DNA of 39,972 nucleotides. Source: an uncultured Gimesia sp. Lineage in GTDB: Bacteria; Planctomycetota; Planctomycetia; Planctomycetales; Planctomycetaceae. A program made the position numbers and the translations under genes. Of this stretch, positions 22,399 to 31,190 are shown one piece after another. The stretch spans positions 1 through 39,972 of the forward strand of contig NZ_CALFPF010000428.1 of assembly GCF_937919775.1 (NCBI RefSeq), in the 5' to 3' direction. Each line of letters opens with the position of its first letter. Position 1 is the first letter of the stretch. The notes beneath the pieces were generated by a model that was given only the letters and a program-made list of their open reading frames with translations, was not told the origin of the DNA and made no database searches.

Positions 22399-23607
22399 TT
22401 ACTTCGTCGGCGGTTTGACTGCCGTAAGCAGACAGGCCGCAATCAACGCTAATCCTGCTCCCCAGCCAAACGCAACCAGCGGACCGAACTCCTGGTACAA
22501 CGCCCCGAAAATCAGACTGGATGGCAAGGCGGCCACTCCAATCGAAAAGTTGTACCAGCCGAACGCCAGCCCTTTTCGCTCCGGGCTGACGAGATTGGCC
22601 ACGAAGGTTTTCTCCGCCGGTTCAGTGAAGGCATAGAACACGCCATAAGCCAGGAAGAGCGCCCAGGCGTGCCAGGCGGCTGTTGCCAGACCGAAGGCGA
22701 TGTAGACGCCCGCATAAATAAACCAGCCGATGAACATAGGCTTGCGAGGGCCGATTCGATCCACAAACTTGCCCACCAGCAGATTGCCGCCGCTTTTGAC
22801 GATGTGAAACACAAACCAGAGCAGCGGCAAGAAGGTCGTAGGCACACCGAGTTCCCCGGCCCGGATCAGCAGAAAAGCATCACTCGAATTGCCCAGCGTG
22901 AAAACTAGGAGTGTCAGTAGATACAACCGAAAATTGCGGTCAAAAGGCTTGAGCGACAGTTGGAAACGTGTTTCTGTCTGTTCGGTCGCTACGGTTTCTT
23001 GCAGCCCCATCACCAGCATTCCTACGACGATCAATCCCGGCAGCAGTGTCAGCAGGAAAAGCATTCTGAGTTCACCCGGCCAGAACCAGAGGAACGCGGT
23101 TGCCAGGAGCGGCCCCACGGCGGCCCCCAGGTTGTCCATCGCCCGATGAAAACCAAACGCACGGCCTCGAAAGTCCGGAGTGGTCGAATCGGCTATTAAG
23201 GCATCGCGCGGTGATGTGCGGATCCCCTTGCCGACCCGGTCAGCGGTGCGGGCAAAAAACAACTGCCACGGAGCGGTCACAGTTCCGATGACGGGGCGTG
23301 AAACGGCAGCCAGTGCATAGCCGAAGATCACGAAACCTCTGCGTTTGCCAGCGCGGTCCGTCCAGGCCCCTGATCCTAGTTTTAGAAGACTGGAGGCAGA
23401 CTCGGCCACACCTTCGATGATCCCTAAGTAAAAGCGGTTGCCTCCCAGCACCGTGATCAGGAACTGCGGCAACAGCGGGAAGATCATCTCGCTGGCGATA
23501 TCGTTCAGACAGCTTGCCCAGCCAAGCAGCTTGACGTTGCGAGGCAGACTCTGGTGAGACGTGGGCGCGGGCTCAGTCGTTTGTGGCATCAAGGCATTTC
23601 TCACCAT
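22399..23607 (-). CDS. MFS transporter
   Basis: Twelve-helix-like hydrophobic pattern; 'GIIEGVAESASSLLKLGSGAWTDRAGKRRGFVIFGY', 'ARTADRVGKGIRTSPRDALIADS'. Confidence 0.92.
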   Translation of the reverse strand: MVRNALMPQTTEPAPTSHQSLPRNVKLLGWASCLNDIASEMIFPLLPQFLITVLGGNRFYLGIIEGVAESASSLLKLGSGAWTDRAGKRRGFVIFGYALAAVSRPVIGTVTAPWQLFFARTADRVGKGIRTSPRDALIADSTTPDFRGRAFGFHRAMDNLGAAVGPLLATAFLWFWPGELRMLFLLTLLPGLIVVGMLVMGLQETVATEQTETRFQLSLKPFDRNFRLYLLTLLVFTLGNSSDAFLLIRAGELGVPTTFLPLLWFVFHIVKSGGNLLVGKFVDRIGPRKPMFIGWFIYAGVYIAFGLATAAWHAWALFLAYGVFYAFTEPAEKTFVANLVSPERKGLAFGWYNFSIGVAALPSSLIFGALYQEFGPLVAFGWGAGLALIAACLLTAVKPPTK

Positions 23608-23844
23608 TTGTGTAGAGTGTCAGTCAATCACCTGCGGCCGCAATGTCGTTTTACGTGGTGGCGATTATAACTTAAGCTCAACTTCCAGCCTAGGAACCCA
23701 CATTCACAACTGCCAAGATCATCGCACCGTTTTATGAATTTTGAATTAACGCCTCTGTGGCCCGCTTGAATTGCCCCGCAGATAAAGCGATATTTCGAAT
23801 ATATTTCTCTGCGACCGCTGATTACTCGAAAGGTGCGATAGATC

Positions 23845-24843
23845 GTGAAACGATTTTCCCTGCTGACTGCCGCCCTGACCTTCTCGGCACTCCTGTTTGC
23901 GCAACTCCCCGTCCAGGCCTGGAACTTTGCCGGGCACAGGATCATTGCATCCATCGCTTATGATCAACTGGAACCCGCGGTTCAGGCAGCAATGGTGGAA
24001 TTGCTGAAGCAGCATCCCCGGTTTGAGCAAGATTTTCAGTCGGGAATGCCGGACGTCATCAAAACAGCGAGTCCGGAAATCCAGAACCGCTGGATCTTCA
24101 TGCGTGCTGCCACCTGGCCGGATATCACCCGCAGTTTTGATGAAACCAACCGTGAAAAGTATCATCACAGCACATGGCATTACATCAACCAGCCGATTTA
24201 TCTTGATCTCGCGTCGGAACAAGTATTGAGTCGTGCACTGCCCGCGAATATCGCGACCTCAATTAAAGCAGGGGACGATCGCCTGCAGTTTAATATTCTA
24301 CAGGCGCTGGAATATTGTGTGGCACAGATGAAAAACCCTGCCGTCAGTCAGCCCGACAAAGCCGTTTATCTCTGCTGGATCATGCACTTGACCGGCGACA
24401 GTCATCAGCCATTGCACTCGTCCGCCCTGTTTACGAAACAGACGTTCCCCGAAGGTGACCGGGGCGGCAACAGTATCCGGATCGGCAAATCCAATCTGCA
24501 TTCGCAGTGGGACGGTTTACTGGGAAACAGTTTCAAGTACTCGGACATTGTCGGTCAGGCGGTCGGCATCGCCCGTGATCCGGCGATGAAGCAACTCGGC
24601 GAGCATGCGGCGCAGCAGATGAACTTCTCCGCCTGGATCGATGAAAGCCACGCTCTGGCAAAAAGCGATGTTTACACACCACCGATTCTGGAATCCGTCA
24701 AACAGAGCGATTCTGATCGAAGCGAACTGAAGAAATTTCCGTCGCTGCCGGCAGCCTACTATCAGAAAGCAGGCACGCTTGCAGTGAAACGCGCCGCCCA
24801 GTCAGGCTGGCGGCTGGCAGAAGTTATTAAAAGCGTACAGTAA
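23845..24843 (+). CDS. S1/P1 nuclease family protein, secreted
   Basis: Signal peptide then 'WNFAGHRIIASIAYDQL'; 'ATWPDI', 'STWHYIN', 'MHLTGDSHQPLHSSALF...GDRGGNSI', 'LHSQWDGLLG' match trinuclear zinc ligand motifs. Confidence 0.93.
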   Translation: MKRFSLLTAALTFSALLFAQLPVQAWNFAGHRIIASIAYDQLEPAVQAAMVELLKQHPRFEQDFQSGMPDVIKTASPEIQNRWIFMRAATWPDITRSFDETNREKYHHSTWHYINQPIYLDLASEQVLSRALPANIATSIKAGDDRLQFNILQALEYCVAQMKNPAVSQPDKAVYLCWIMHLTGDSHQPLHSSALFTKQTFPEGDRGGNSIRIGKSNLHSQWDGLLGNSFKYSDIVGQAVGIARDPAMKQLGEHAAQQMNFSAWIDESHALAKSDVYTPPILESVKQSDSDRSELKKFPSLPAAYYQKAGTLAVKRAAQSGWRLAEVIKSVQ

Positions 24844-24863
24844 TATGGTGGCCATCGTCCCGT

Positions 24864-25319
24864 TTACGTTTCCGGCGGGGCTTTCGGTTGTTTGATCTTC
24901 CACCAGACGACCATCAGCGAAGGAAAGTCATCCCCCTTCACCATTCCCTCCACGACAATCAACTGATCCCCTCTCAACCGGTAGACGCACGGCTGCACGG
25001 TCTGTGACTTGAAACCTTTTTTCGCGCCTTCCAAAACCTCTAACTCATAATATATGAGCAACTTTAAATCATCGACCCGCTGCAGACGATACTTTGCCTG
25101 CTGTGCATGAACCAGTTTGCCGTTTCTGTCATAAACGTTGACCTTTGATATTTTCTGGTCTAACTCCTGCTCGATTCTGACCGGCGCCCCTTTTCCATCC
25201 TGAATGTTCCGCATCCATTTCCCTTCCACCAGTGAATAATCTTCTTCCGGAGCGGGTTCTGCAGAAAATGCGGTCGTGCCCCAAACCAGAACCATGATGA
25301 ATAGAATCACCTGTTTCAT
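24864..25319 (-). CDS. Hypothetical secreted protein
   Basis: 151 aa with signal peptide MKQVILFIMVLVWGTTAFSA; 'LVEGKWMRNIQDGKG' resembles planctomycete TIGR03067-like proteins (weak). Confidence 0.65.
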   Translation of the reverse strand: MKQVILFIMVLVWGTTAFSAEPAPEEDYSLVEGKWMRNIQDGKGAPVRIEQELDQKISKVNVYDRNGKLVHAQQAKYRLQRVDDLKLLIYYELEVLEGAKKGFKSQTVQPCVYRLRGDQLIVVEGMVKGDDFPSLMVVWWKIKQPKAPPET

Positions 25320-25576
25320 TTTGCTCTCCCTTGATTCAGATCAAACATATTTCCTGATCGCCAGCCAGTCATAACCAGCAGACATCGCAGGATAGTTCGA
25401 ATTTTAGTCACAGGTTAAACATAGGAGAATAGAAACTTGATTTATGAAATCAGTATGAAGGGTATGTGAAGTGAGGCTGGAAATGCCTGAAAGTCTCTAG
25501 AGATCAAAATGCGGTTCCACAGGGATGACAGCTGGCAGCACGAATCAAAGGCGAAGTGAAACGGGAAGTATTCTGA

Positions 25577-25921
25577 TCAGAGTCGGTTTACCATCATCAG
25601 CAGCGGAAGAAAGGCGAGGGCGAGAATCGCGACCAGGATTAAGGCCAGCAGCCCGAGACCAATCACAACTGATTGCTGTTGCGGGATAATACCGGAATGC
25701 ACTTTCCTGCCAGCAAGATCCGTCTCGCAGCCGCAGTTCAGACAGCGATAACCCCCGACCATCCACTGGCGTCTGGTTTTCGTAAAGGGAGACTGAAATT
25801 GCGGGAACGGCTCGCTGCAGTTCGGGCAGATTTTACTACGTCCCATTCCGAATAAAGACCACAATGAGATCATTACCAGGAACGGAAGAAATACATTCAG
25901 CAAAATCCATATTTCATTCAT
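25577..25921 (-). CDS. Small membrane protein with zinc-ribbon-like CxxC pairs
   Basis: 'ICPNCSEPF' and 'YRCLNCGCETDL' flanked by N- and C-terminal hydrophobic segments. Confidence 0.65.
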   Translation of the reverse strand: MNEIWILLNVFLPFLVMISLWSLFGMGRSKICPNCSEPFPQFQSPFTKTRRQWMVGGYRCLNCGCETDLAGRKVHSGIIPQQQSVVIGLGLLALILVAILALAFLPLLMMVNRL

Positions 25922-26079
25922 TACTGATTCCTAAGGTTGAAGTGATTCAGCACCCGCTCTTTCCGTTTCGTTCTATTCTTTTGCCGATTATCCAAGGACA
26001 TCTATGTTTCCCGCATTCTGCAACCCTATCTGAATGACACTGCGTTTGTCAATCTGCAAATATTAATGATCGTGCTTCA

Positions 26080-28392
26080 TCACCCTGAATTCATCTGCTG
26101 CAGAATCCGCACGGTATCGCGGGCTGCTTTATTTGGTTTGAGCGCAGTAGCAGCGATGCCGGAAACCACTCTGGTGATATTGTGATCGACCTGACCGGGT
26201 TGAAGCCACACCGATCCGGGGGGTGAGGTCATATAAACTGAGAATGTATGATGTCCCGTGCCCGGGCGTTCGCCGATGATGTGCAGAATCGCGCGGTTAC
26301 CCGAGAGACCGCCAAAGAGTAATTCGCCGATCCGATACCCCGCGCGGACCCGTCCCGACTGCACGACGATATTTCGTTCCGCCGAAGCATAACCGGTCGC
26401 CTGCAACTGCTGCCTGAGTTCTGTGAGAAACGGTTCCAGATGACCTTCATCCATAATCGACAGCGCATTCAAACCATCGGAGATCACGATTTGCACATTG
26501 AACTGTTCCGCATAACCGTGGCGCAACTGGCGAATTTTTTCTGCGGAGGTTTGTGAAAGCTGTTCGCCGGAAGTCGGATGCAGAATGTATTCGAGCCGAT
26601 CGGTGGATCGGGTCATGACAGGCACAACCCCCGGCACATGGGAGACGAACTCGGGAGTCAGCTGAGCCCAGATGCTTTTTTTCGCGTCCTGATAAATCTG
26701 GTCGATTTCGATTTTCAGCGCAGGTTCCAGCTCTGAAGGTTTTTGTCCATACCCTTCCGCGATAAACACGCCCCGATTACGCACTTCGGCTAACTGCTGG
26801 CGACCGGCGTGGAGAATGGCCTCGTCACTCCGCATATCCCCTTTCTTGCGTCGATACTGCAGATATACCCAGTTAGGGTCGCCAAAGTGTTTTGTCGGCG
26901 CACCGTTCTCGTCGATCACCGCCAGCATCTGAAAGAAGGACCACATCTGGTCGTTCACACGAGTGCCAAACTTCTCGCGAATGCGGACATGATCCTGAAA
27001 TCCGGTCGTCAGATAACCGAGCATCGGGTCGATCTTGGTCGGTAGCGCCATCAGGTAGGCGGGATTGGCCGGCATGATCTGATCCAGACACCAGTCTAAA
27101 TCGTCCAGCGAAACGTCCATGTGCAGGGTCGAACAGACATCCAGGCCAATCGTCAGGCCGTGCAGTTTGCCCATCACGATGTCTTCCAGACAGCAGCGGA
27201 CCAGTTGTTCGCGCGTCCGAAAAACTTCCGGCCCGATAAAGCCGGCGACATCGTTCAGATGCACCCAGGGGGCAGGCGTTTTACCGGCGGCCTGTTGTGC
27301 TGCGGCGACTTCGTGCGTCAATACACGGGCGAAACCGTACTTACGCGACTCGTGCAGAACCATGTCAAAACCATGACTGTGCCCATTGGTGAAGTCGGCC
27401 CCCTGCCCGGTTTCGAAGTACAAAGCATATTGTCCCGTGCGCGAACGGGCATAATCACGCATTTTTTTGAGGCTGATGTCAAACGTTTTGTTCGCGTCAT
27501 CACTGCCCGCGATACTTTGAAACCAGAGTGCCGTACTGCCGGGGCTCTGGCGTTCCACTTCCGCCTGCACATCAATATGCGACAGCACACAGTGGGGCAT
27601 GATGTCTTGAATTCCAAACGTCACCAGCAGATCGCGAAGTACCAGTTCCACCGCCCGTACCGACTCAGGCTCGCTGGAAACCGGATTCGTCCCGAGTACC
27701 ACATCGCCCACCGCATAAGACCAGCCGTCGAGGACCTGCCAGAAGATGTCGTCCAGGTTGTCGGTCGGCGAATTGGGTTGAATGCGTGCGCCCAGATAAC
27801 CCCGGGCCCCGATGCGGCTGCCCGGCAGTGTATTGAATATCTTGGAACCGACGGCGATCAGTTCCCGCTGACTCATCAACTTGACCACACAGCCGATCAC
27901 ATCGCTGGAGAGCCCTTGAGAGACCTGTTTAATCGTGGCTTCATTTTTTGTCAGCAGCAGTTGTTTTAATTCACCGAGAGTCAGGTTCGAGGAATGTGCC
28001 GTTGCATCAGGCGACTGCCCCTCGACGATCAATTGATGCAGTTCGTCCTCAAAGACGGGATGGGCATTCAGGTCTGAAATCCGGGTTCGCTCGATCAGCG
28101 TCCGCGCGTGACTCCGGGATGTTTCATCCACGGCTGCGACGCCGATGATCTGATCCCCCTCTTTGAACTCATTTGCCGCACCGAGTAGTTGACGATAAAG
28201 CTGTGGATCGAAATCCCCCTTCACGCGGCGAATGTACCCAAAGAGGTCTTCGCCGTCACGAACCTCAGTAATCGAAATACCAGCCCCGTTAGTTTCGTCG
28301 GCAGTCACTCTTTTTGCCTGAGCCAGCGAAAGCGTCAGGGCAAAAGGGCCGCCCAGCATCGCCTGCACGAAATCACGTCGGTTCAACTGCAT
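26080..28392 (-). CDS. Fused ethanolamine ammonia-lyase large and small subunits (EutB-EutC) with Tat-like signal
   Basis: N-terminal MQLNRRDFVQAMLGGPFALTLSLAQA; EutB motifs 'GARIQPNSPTDNLDDI', 'VGDVVLGTNPV', 'ALYFETGQGADF', 'GFIGPEVF...LEDIVMGKLHGLTIGLDVCST'; EutC-like 'VISDGLNALSI', 'SGRVRAGYRIGELL', 'IIGERPGTGHHTFSVYMT'. Start set at 28392. Confidence 0.92.
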   Translation of the reverse strand: MQLNRRDFVQAMLGGPFALTLSLAQAKRVTADETNGAGISITEVRDGEDLFGYIRRVKGDFDPQLYRQLLGAANEFKEGDQIIGVAAVDETSRSHARTLIERTRISDLNAHPVFEDELHQLIVEGQSPDATAHSSNLTLGELKQLLLTKNEATIKQVSQGLSSDVIGCVVKLMSQRELIAVGSKIFNTLPGSRIGARGYLGARIQPNSPTDNLDDIFWQVLDGWSYAVGDVVLGTNPVSSEPESVRAVELVLRDLLVTFGIQDIMPHCVLSHIDVQAEVERQSPGSTALWFQSIAGSDDANKTFDISLKKMRDYARSRTGQYALYFETGQGADFTNGHSHGFDMVLHESRKYGFARVLTHEVAAAQQAAGKTPAPWVHLNDVAGFIGPEVFRTREQLVRCCLEDIVMGKLHGLTIGLDVCSTLHMDVSLDDLDWCLDQIMPANPAYLMALPTKIDPMLGYLTTGFQDHVRIREKFGTRVNDQMWSFFQMLAVIDENGAPTKHFGDPNWVYLQYRRKKGDMRSDEAILHAGRQQLAEVRNRGVFIAEGYGQKPSELEPALKIEIDQIYQDAKKSIWAQLTPEFVSHVPGVVPVMTRSTDRLEYILHPTSGEQLSQTSAEKIRQLRHGYAEQFNVQIVISDGLNALSIMDEGHLEPFLTELRQQLQATGYASAERNIVVQSGRVRAGYRIGELLFGGLSGNRAILHIIGERPGTGHHTFSVYMTSPPGSVWLQPGQVDHNITRVVSGIAATALKPNKAARDTVRILQQMNSG

Positions 28393-28574
28393 GGTCTCGC
28401 ATCCTGTCTGAAAACCTTCGAACCTTGAATGCAGAGACAGCACTCCCTGATTCGCAATGTATTAAATCGTTCAACTGCATTTATTGTATCGTTTTGAAAG
28501 CGATAGGGACCAGTATTAATTGAGGGAGTGCAAGAATGGTTTCATTTAAAACACTTAAATATCGAAGTTCATTG

Positions 28575-28616
28575 TTGACACCCATGAAATATTATATATT
28601 ATGCATAATGCATTAT
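28575..28616 (+). promoter_or_regulatory. Putative promoter with overlapping palindromic operators for the GntR regulator
   Basis: TTGACA (28575-28580), 16-bp spacer, TATTAT (28597-28602). Perfect palindromes ATTATGCATAAT (28598-28609) and ATAATGCATTAT (28605-28616) overlap the -10 region. Confidence 0.5.
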
Positions 28617-28680
28617 AATTGAGGTTGGCTGAAAAGCCGTCCTAATTAAATTCCATTCTTTTCAACAATTCACGTTGGCC

Positions 28681-29388
28681 ATGACTTCAATGAATACTTC
28701 CGCCCCGCTTTCGCCTTATCGTTTAAATGTCGGATCACTCAGGCTGGATATCTTCAGTCAGATACTACTGTCTATTTTTACAGGTGGGTATCCGGCGGGA
28801 ACGCGTTTAAAAGTACAACATCTGGCGGATCATTTTGGAGTGAGCAGTACTCCAGTCCGGGAAGCGATTGTGGAATTGACGGGAATCGGTGTCGTCGAAT
28901 TATTCCCCAACCGGGGAGCGGTTGTCGCCCCTCTGGGAATTCCCGAAATTCGCGAAATCTATCACATCCGCAGAATCCTGGAAGTGGAGTCGGCACGCTG
29001 TGCCTGCGATTGCCCGGACCTGAAACTGCTCGAACAACTCGCTACTGAAACGAAAGTGCTGCAGCAGGCCAGCCGCGACGAAAACTGGAGTGTACTCTGT
29101 TCTGACATTGATAGAAGAACACACATCGCCATTGTCGAGGCATCCGGCATTTCCCGGCTGAAAGCGGAACTGAATCGTTACGATCGTCTGATGCATATGA
29201 TCAGAGTGTTGTTAAAAGACTGGGGACCATACACGGACCAAATTCTTACGGAACATGTAGAGATTTTGGAAGCTTTGATCCATCGAGATCAAGACGCAGC
29301 GGGAAATGCAATGTCGCGTCATCTGGAAGCAACCTGCAACCGTGCCATCGAAGGTGTTTTTATCCATGGTCTCCCCGAGTCGCCATGA
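28681..29388 (+). CDS. GntR family transcriptional regulator (FCD/FadR-type)
   Basis: wHTH 'YPAGTRLKVQHLADHFGVSSTPVREAIVELTGIGVVELFPNRGAVVAPL'; C-terminal FCD-like 'RDENWSVLCSDIDRRTHIAIVEASG'. ORF track start is TTG 28675. Confidence 0.93.
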   Translation: MTSMNTSAPLSPYRLNVGSLRLDIFSQILLSIFTGGYPAGTRLKVQHLADHFGVSSTPVREAIVELTGIGVVELFPNRGAVVAPLGIPEIREIYHIRRILEVESARCACDCPDLKLLEQLATETKVLQQASRDENWSVLCSDIDRRTHIAIVEASGISRLKAELNRYDRLMHMIRVLLKDWGPYTDQILTEHVEILEALIHRDQDAAGNAMSRHLEATCNRAIEGVFIHGLPESP

Positions 29389-29528
29389 TCGAGTTTTTAA
29401 GATTGAACTACCTGAGTTTATTTTATTTTTAAATAGATAATTCGTGATCCAGATCAATTCAGTCGACGCTCATTTTCATCTTATTCAACATGCAGGGCTG
29501 AGACGACATTTTTTCAAAGGAGACGCTC

Positions 29529-30410
29529 ATGTTACGCCGGAATCGAGGATTTACGTTAATTGAGTTACTGGTGGTGATTGCCATTATTGCAATTTTGATT
29601 GCCCTGTTATTACCTGCCGTACAGCAGGCTCGTGAGGCAGCTCGCCGTTCGAGTTGTAAAAACAATCTGAAGCAGTTGGGTTTGGCCTTACACAATTATC
29701 ACGAGGCCCACAGCCGATTCCCCCCCGGCATGATCTATCGCCAACCGAAACGAACCCCATTTTGTTTGTTTTTGTTTCCCTACATCGATCAGGCAAACCT
29801 GTATAACCTTTATGACCACAACTCATCCTGGCCGACAACCGCGTTAAAACCAGTACGGACTGCACCTATCCCAACCTGGCAATGTCCCAGTGATCGAGAG
29901 GCAGTCATTCTTGACACGGCGGCATTGTGGGGAGATCCTGGTGCAAGTATTAAAGGAAATTATGGCGTCAACTGGGGTAGAAATACATGGATCAGTCAAG
30001 GTAAGGCATCCCCGTTCAATAATTTCTTTGGAGCAAAATTCCGCGATCTGACCGATGGAACCAGCAATACACTGGCGATGATGGAAATGCTGAAGCCGGT
30101 GAGTACTGCGAAAGAATATCGCGCCTGGATTTGGAATGACGAGCCTGATGCCTATCCGCTGATGACGCGCGTCGGGCCAAACAGCAGTTCACCAGACCTT
30201 ACGGTATTATGCATCAACGAGCCGGGACGTTTGCCGTGTTCGGGAGGCAACGGCACAAGTTCCAGTGTTGCATCGCGCAGTATGCATGTAGGTGGTGTTC
30301 ACGTTCTGATGTGCGACGGAGCGGTCCGATTTGTCTCTGAAAATATCGATCTTGGCACCTGGCAAGATTTGAGCAGCATGGCCGGGAACGAAGTCATTGG
30401 TGAGTATTAG
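29529..30410 (+). CDS. DUF1559 domain-containing prepilin-like protein
   Basis: '[65 protein letters not shown]' and C-terminal '[22 protein letters not shown]'. Confidence 0.96.
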   Translation: MLRRNRGFTLIELLVVIAIIAILIALLLPAVQQAREAARRSSCKNNLKQLGLALHNYHEAHSRFPPGMIYRQPKRTPFCLFLFPYIDQANLYNLYDHNSSWPTTALKPVRTAPIPTWQCPSDREAVILDTAALWGDPGASIKGNYGVNWGRNTWISQGKASPFNNFFGAKFRDLTDGTSNTLAMMEMLKPVSTAKEYRAWIWNDEPDAYPLMTRVGPNSSSPDLTVLCINEPGRLPCSGGNGTSSSVASRSMHVGGVHVLMCDGAVRFVSENIDLGTWQDLSSMAGNEVIGEY

Positions 30411-30443
30411 CACGCTTGCTTCGTTTGATCTCAATTTGAAAAC

Positions 30444-30484
30444 GGTGGGTAGGAAATGGTTCCTGATTTTCCATTCCTGCCACC
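30444..30484 (+). terminator. Imperfect hairpin downstream of DUF1559 gene
   Basis: GGTGGGTAGGAAATGG...CCATTCCTGCCACC inverted repeat; no strong U-tract. Confidence 0.3.
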
Positions 30485-30570
30485 CTGAATGCTTCAACCA
30501 TAAAATAAATTTAGCGCCACACCGAGCCGACTCTTAGTCGATCAGGCTCGCTGGCTTCAAAGGACCAGAA

Positions 30571-31002
30571 ATGATGATACCAAAGCGCTTGCTCTGCCTG
30601 TGTGTATTCTCTCTGCTCGTAATCACGCTGCCGGCGTGTTCTAGTTCAAGTAGCGGTAATGGAAAAGTTGCAATTGCCGGGACCGTTTCCGTGAATGGGG
30701 AGCCGCTCGACACGGGGTTGATTACATTTATCCCAGTGGGGAAGGGAGTTGCTGCAGGAGGAAAAATTGTCGAAGGGCTCTACCAAATTGAATCCTCAGC
30801 AGGACTATTTCCAGGGGAATACAAAGTAGAAATCGATTCCAAAAAGCCCACCGGAAAGAAAGTCCCTGAGACGATTGGAACTGGTATGATTGACGAATAT
30901 GCGAGTGTTATTCCAGAAAATTATAATCGAAAAACCGAATTGAAAGTTCAGATTCAGCCAGCCGACAACAAGCACGATTTTACGTTGGTTACTGGAAAGT
31001 AG
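30571..31002 (+). CDS. Lipoprotein with carboxypeptidase-regulatory/transthyretin-like fold
   Basis: Lipobox 'LPACSSSSSG'; 'IAGTVSVNGEPLDTGLITFIPVG' pattern common downstream of planctomycete DUF1559 genes. Confidence 0.8.
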   Translation: MMIPKRLLCLCVFSLLVITLPACSSSSSGNGKVAIAGTVSVNGEPLDTGLITFIPVGKGVAAGGKIVEGLYQIESSAGLFPGEYKVEIDSKKPTGKKVPETIGTGMIDEYASVIPENYNRKTELKVQIQPADNKHDFTLVTGK

Positions 31003-31190
31003 GCAGTCCCTGCCGATCAGCTCATCAACGGAACTGGTAAATCATACAAAATAAACAAGATCGCAATGGGATCATCTCTCCCGGTGATTTATATTGGTAA
31101 AGTGAAGCGACTGTTGAAGTGCAACCAGAACCAAACCAGCATATCGACGATCACCTGGCCAGTTGCACTGTGAAATCCAAGGAGTGACTG

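Noticed and set aside
27121-27969. 282-aa plus-strand ORF antisense to the EutBC gene
   Set aside because: Lies wholly within a strongly supported coding region on the other strand; typical shadow ORF.
26080-29388. Ethanolamine-utilisation microcompartment locus
   Set aside because: No shell protein, EutA reactivase, EutH or other eut gene is visible near the EutBC fusion.
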